Source of the DNA: Schwartzia sp. (in: firmicutes)
Lineage (GTDB): Bacteria; Bacillota; Negativicutes; Selenomonadales; Selenomonadaceae
NCBI GenBank assembly: GCA_017939945.1
Contig: JAGAZS010000194.1
Coordinates: 1-6,238, forward strand
DNA: 6,238 nt
Reading direction: 5' to 3'
The notes beneath the pieces were generated by a model. It saw only the letters and a program-made list of their open reading frames with translations, made no database searches and was not told the origin of the DNA. Position numbers and translations under genes: made by a program. Shown piece after piece: positions 5,752-6,238 of the stretch (the first letter of the stretch is position 1; each line of letters starts with the position of its first letter).

Positions 5752-6238
5752 GAGAATTTCGCCGCCTCGCCGCGCGCCAGTTCATCGCACCGTTCGTTCC
5801 AGCGGTTGCCCGCGTGGCCCTTGACCCAATGGAAATGCACCGTATGGAGGGAAAAGGCTTCGTCCAACGCGCGCCATAAATCCTGATTCTTGACCGGTTC
5901 GCCCGTCGCCGTATGCCAGCCGTTCCGCTTCCAGTTGCGCAGCCAATACTTTGTGAACGCGTTTTTCATATATTGGCTGTCCGTGTAGAATTCTACGGTT
6001 GAATGGGGAGAGAGCGCGCGGAGCGCTTCGATGCCCGCGCGGAGCTCCATGCGGTTGTTGGTGGTCGACGGCTCGCCGCCGGAAATCTCGCGTATTTCCC
6101 CGTCCTGCGTTGAAATAATCACCGCCGCGTAGCCGCCGGGGCCGTCGGGATTCTGGAGGCAGGAGCCGTCCGTGTAAACCTTGTAGTTAACGGGCAGTTC
6201 ATTTTCGGTGGCGGGGGCAGGGGAGTCCGAGCGAGGAG
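5748..6238 (-). CDS. rnhA: Ribonuclease HI, 5' end beyond the window
   Basis: RNase HI cleaves the RNA strand of RNA-DNA hybrids during replication and R-loop removal. 162 residues are visible, numbered here from the window edge. The fold starts at VNYKVYTDGSCLQNP (16-30). The four catalytic acids are all present: Asp23 (TDGS), Glu64 (NNRMEL), Asp86 (TDSQY) and Asp151 (ERCDELA), plus the active-site His141 in KGHAGNRWNE. The substrate-handle region KYWLRNWKRNGW (96-107) is intact. A GTG at 6122 is an internal Val: starting there would delete the first catalytic Asp and the first strand, and the frame stays open to the window edge. No ATG, GTG or TTG lies upstream of the fold within the window. 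The coding region therefore starts outside and carries at least 15 extra residues, rich in Pro, Ala and acidic residues, before the fold. The stop overlaps the tcdA start in ATGA. Confidence 0.93.
   Translation of the reverse strand, partial: PRSDSPAPATENELPVNYKVYTDGSCLQNPDGPGGYAAVIISTQDGEIREISGGEPSTTNNRMELRAGIEALRALSPHSTVEFYTDSQYMKNAFTKYWLRNWKRNGWHTATGEPVKNQDLWRALDEAFSLHTVHFHWVKGHAGNRWNERCDELARGEAAKFS

Noticed and set aside
6120..6122. GTG as the start codon of rnhA
   Set aside because: It would remove the first beta strand and the catalytic Asp in TDGS, both encoded in frame upstream.

Overview
The window is a piece of a flagellated diderm chromosome. Genes for the flagellar rod and the P and L rings lie on the + strand. 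They converge on a three-gene housekeeping operon on the - strand. L- and P-ring genes imply an outer membrane. The FlgJ here is only the rod-binding domain, there are SigD-type promoter features, FlgH has no lipobox, and the base composition is GC-rich. Together these suggest a diderm Firmicute of the Negativicutes, most like a Selenomonas relative. That placement is an inference from gene order and protein style, with moderate confidence.

Region 1 (1-4059, + strand): the 3' end of an FlgF-type rod gene, then a 121-bp AT-rich gap holding a weak hairpin with a T run and a very good sigma-28 (FliA/SigD) promoter match. Next come flgG (distal rod), flgA (P-ring chaperone), flgH (L ring), flgI (P ring) and a short flgJ (rod-binding/capping domain), with gaps of 2 to 22 bp. 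They are ordered roughly as the structure is built outward: rod, then P ring through the wall, then L ring in the outer membrane. A strong hairpin terminator follows flgJ.

Region 2 (4067-6238, - strand): rnhA (RNase HI, its 5' end beyond the window), tcdA (tRNA t6A dehydratase) and gpsA (glycerol-3-phosphate dehydrogenase-like). Each downstream start codon overlaps the previous stop in a 4-base ATGA, so the three are very probably one translationally coupled operon. Its promoter is outside the window. The flgJ-gpsA terminator appears bidirectional.

No mobile element, CRISPR array, RNA gene or clear sign of transfer was seen. No stretch over 300 bases lacks a gene. I did not find an undescribed system. 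The points most worth checking are the sigma-28 promoter placed in front of rod/ring genes, the non-lipoprotein FlgH, the cysteine-free FlgI, the divergent GpsA and the N-terminal extension on RNase HI.
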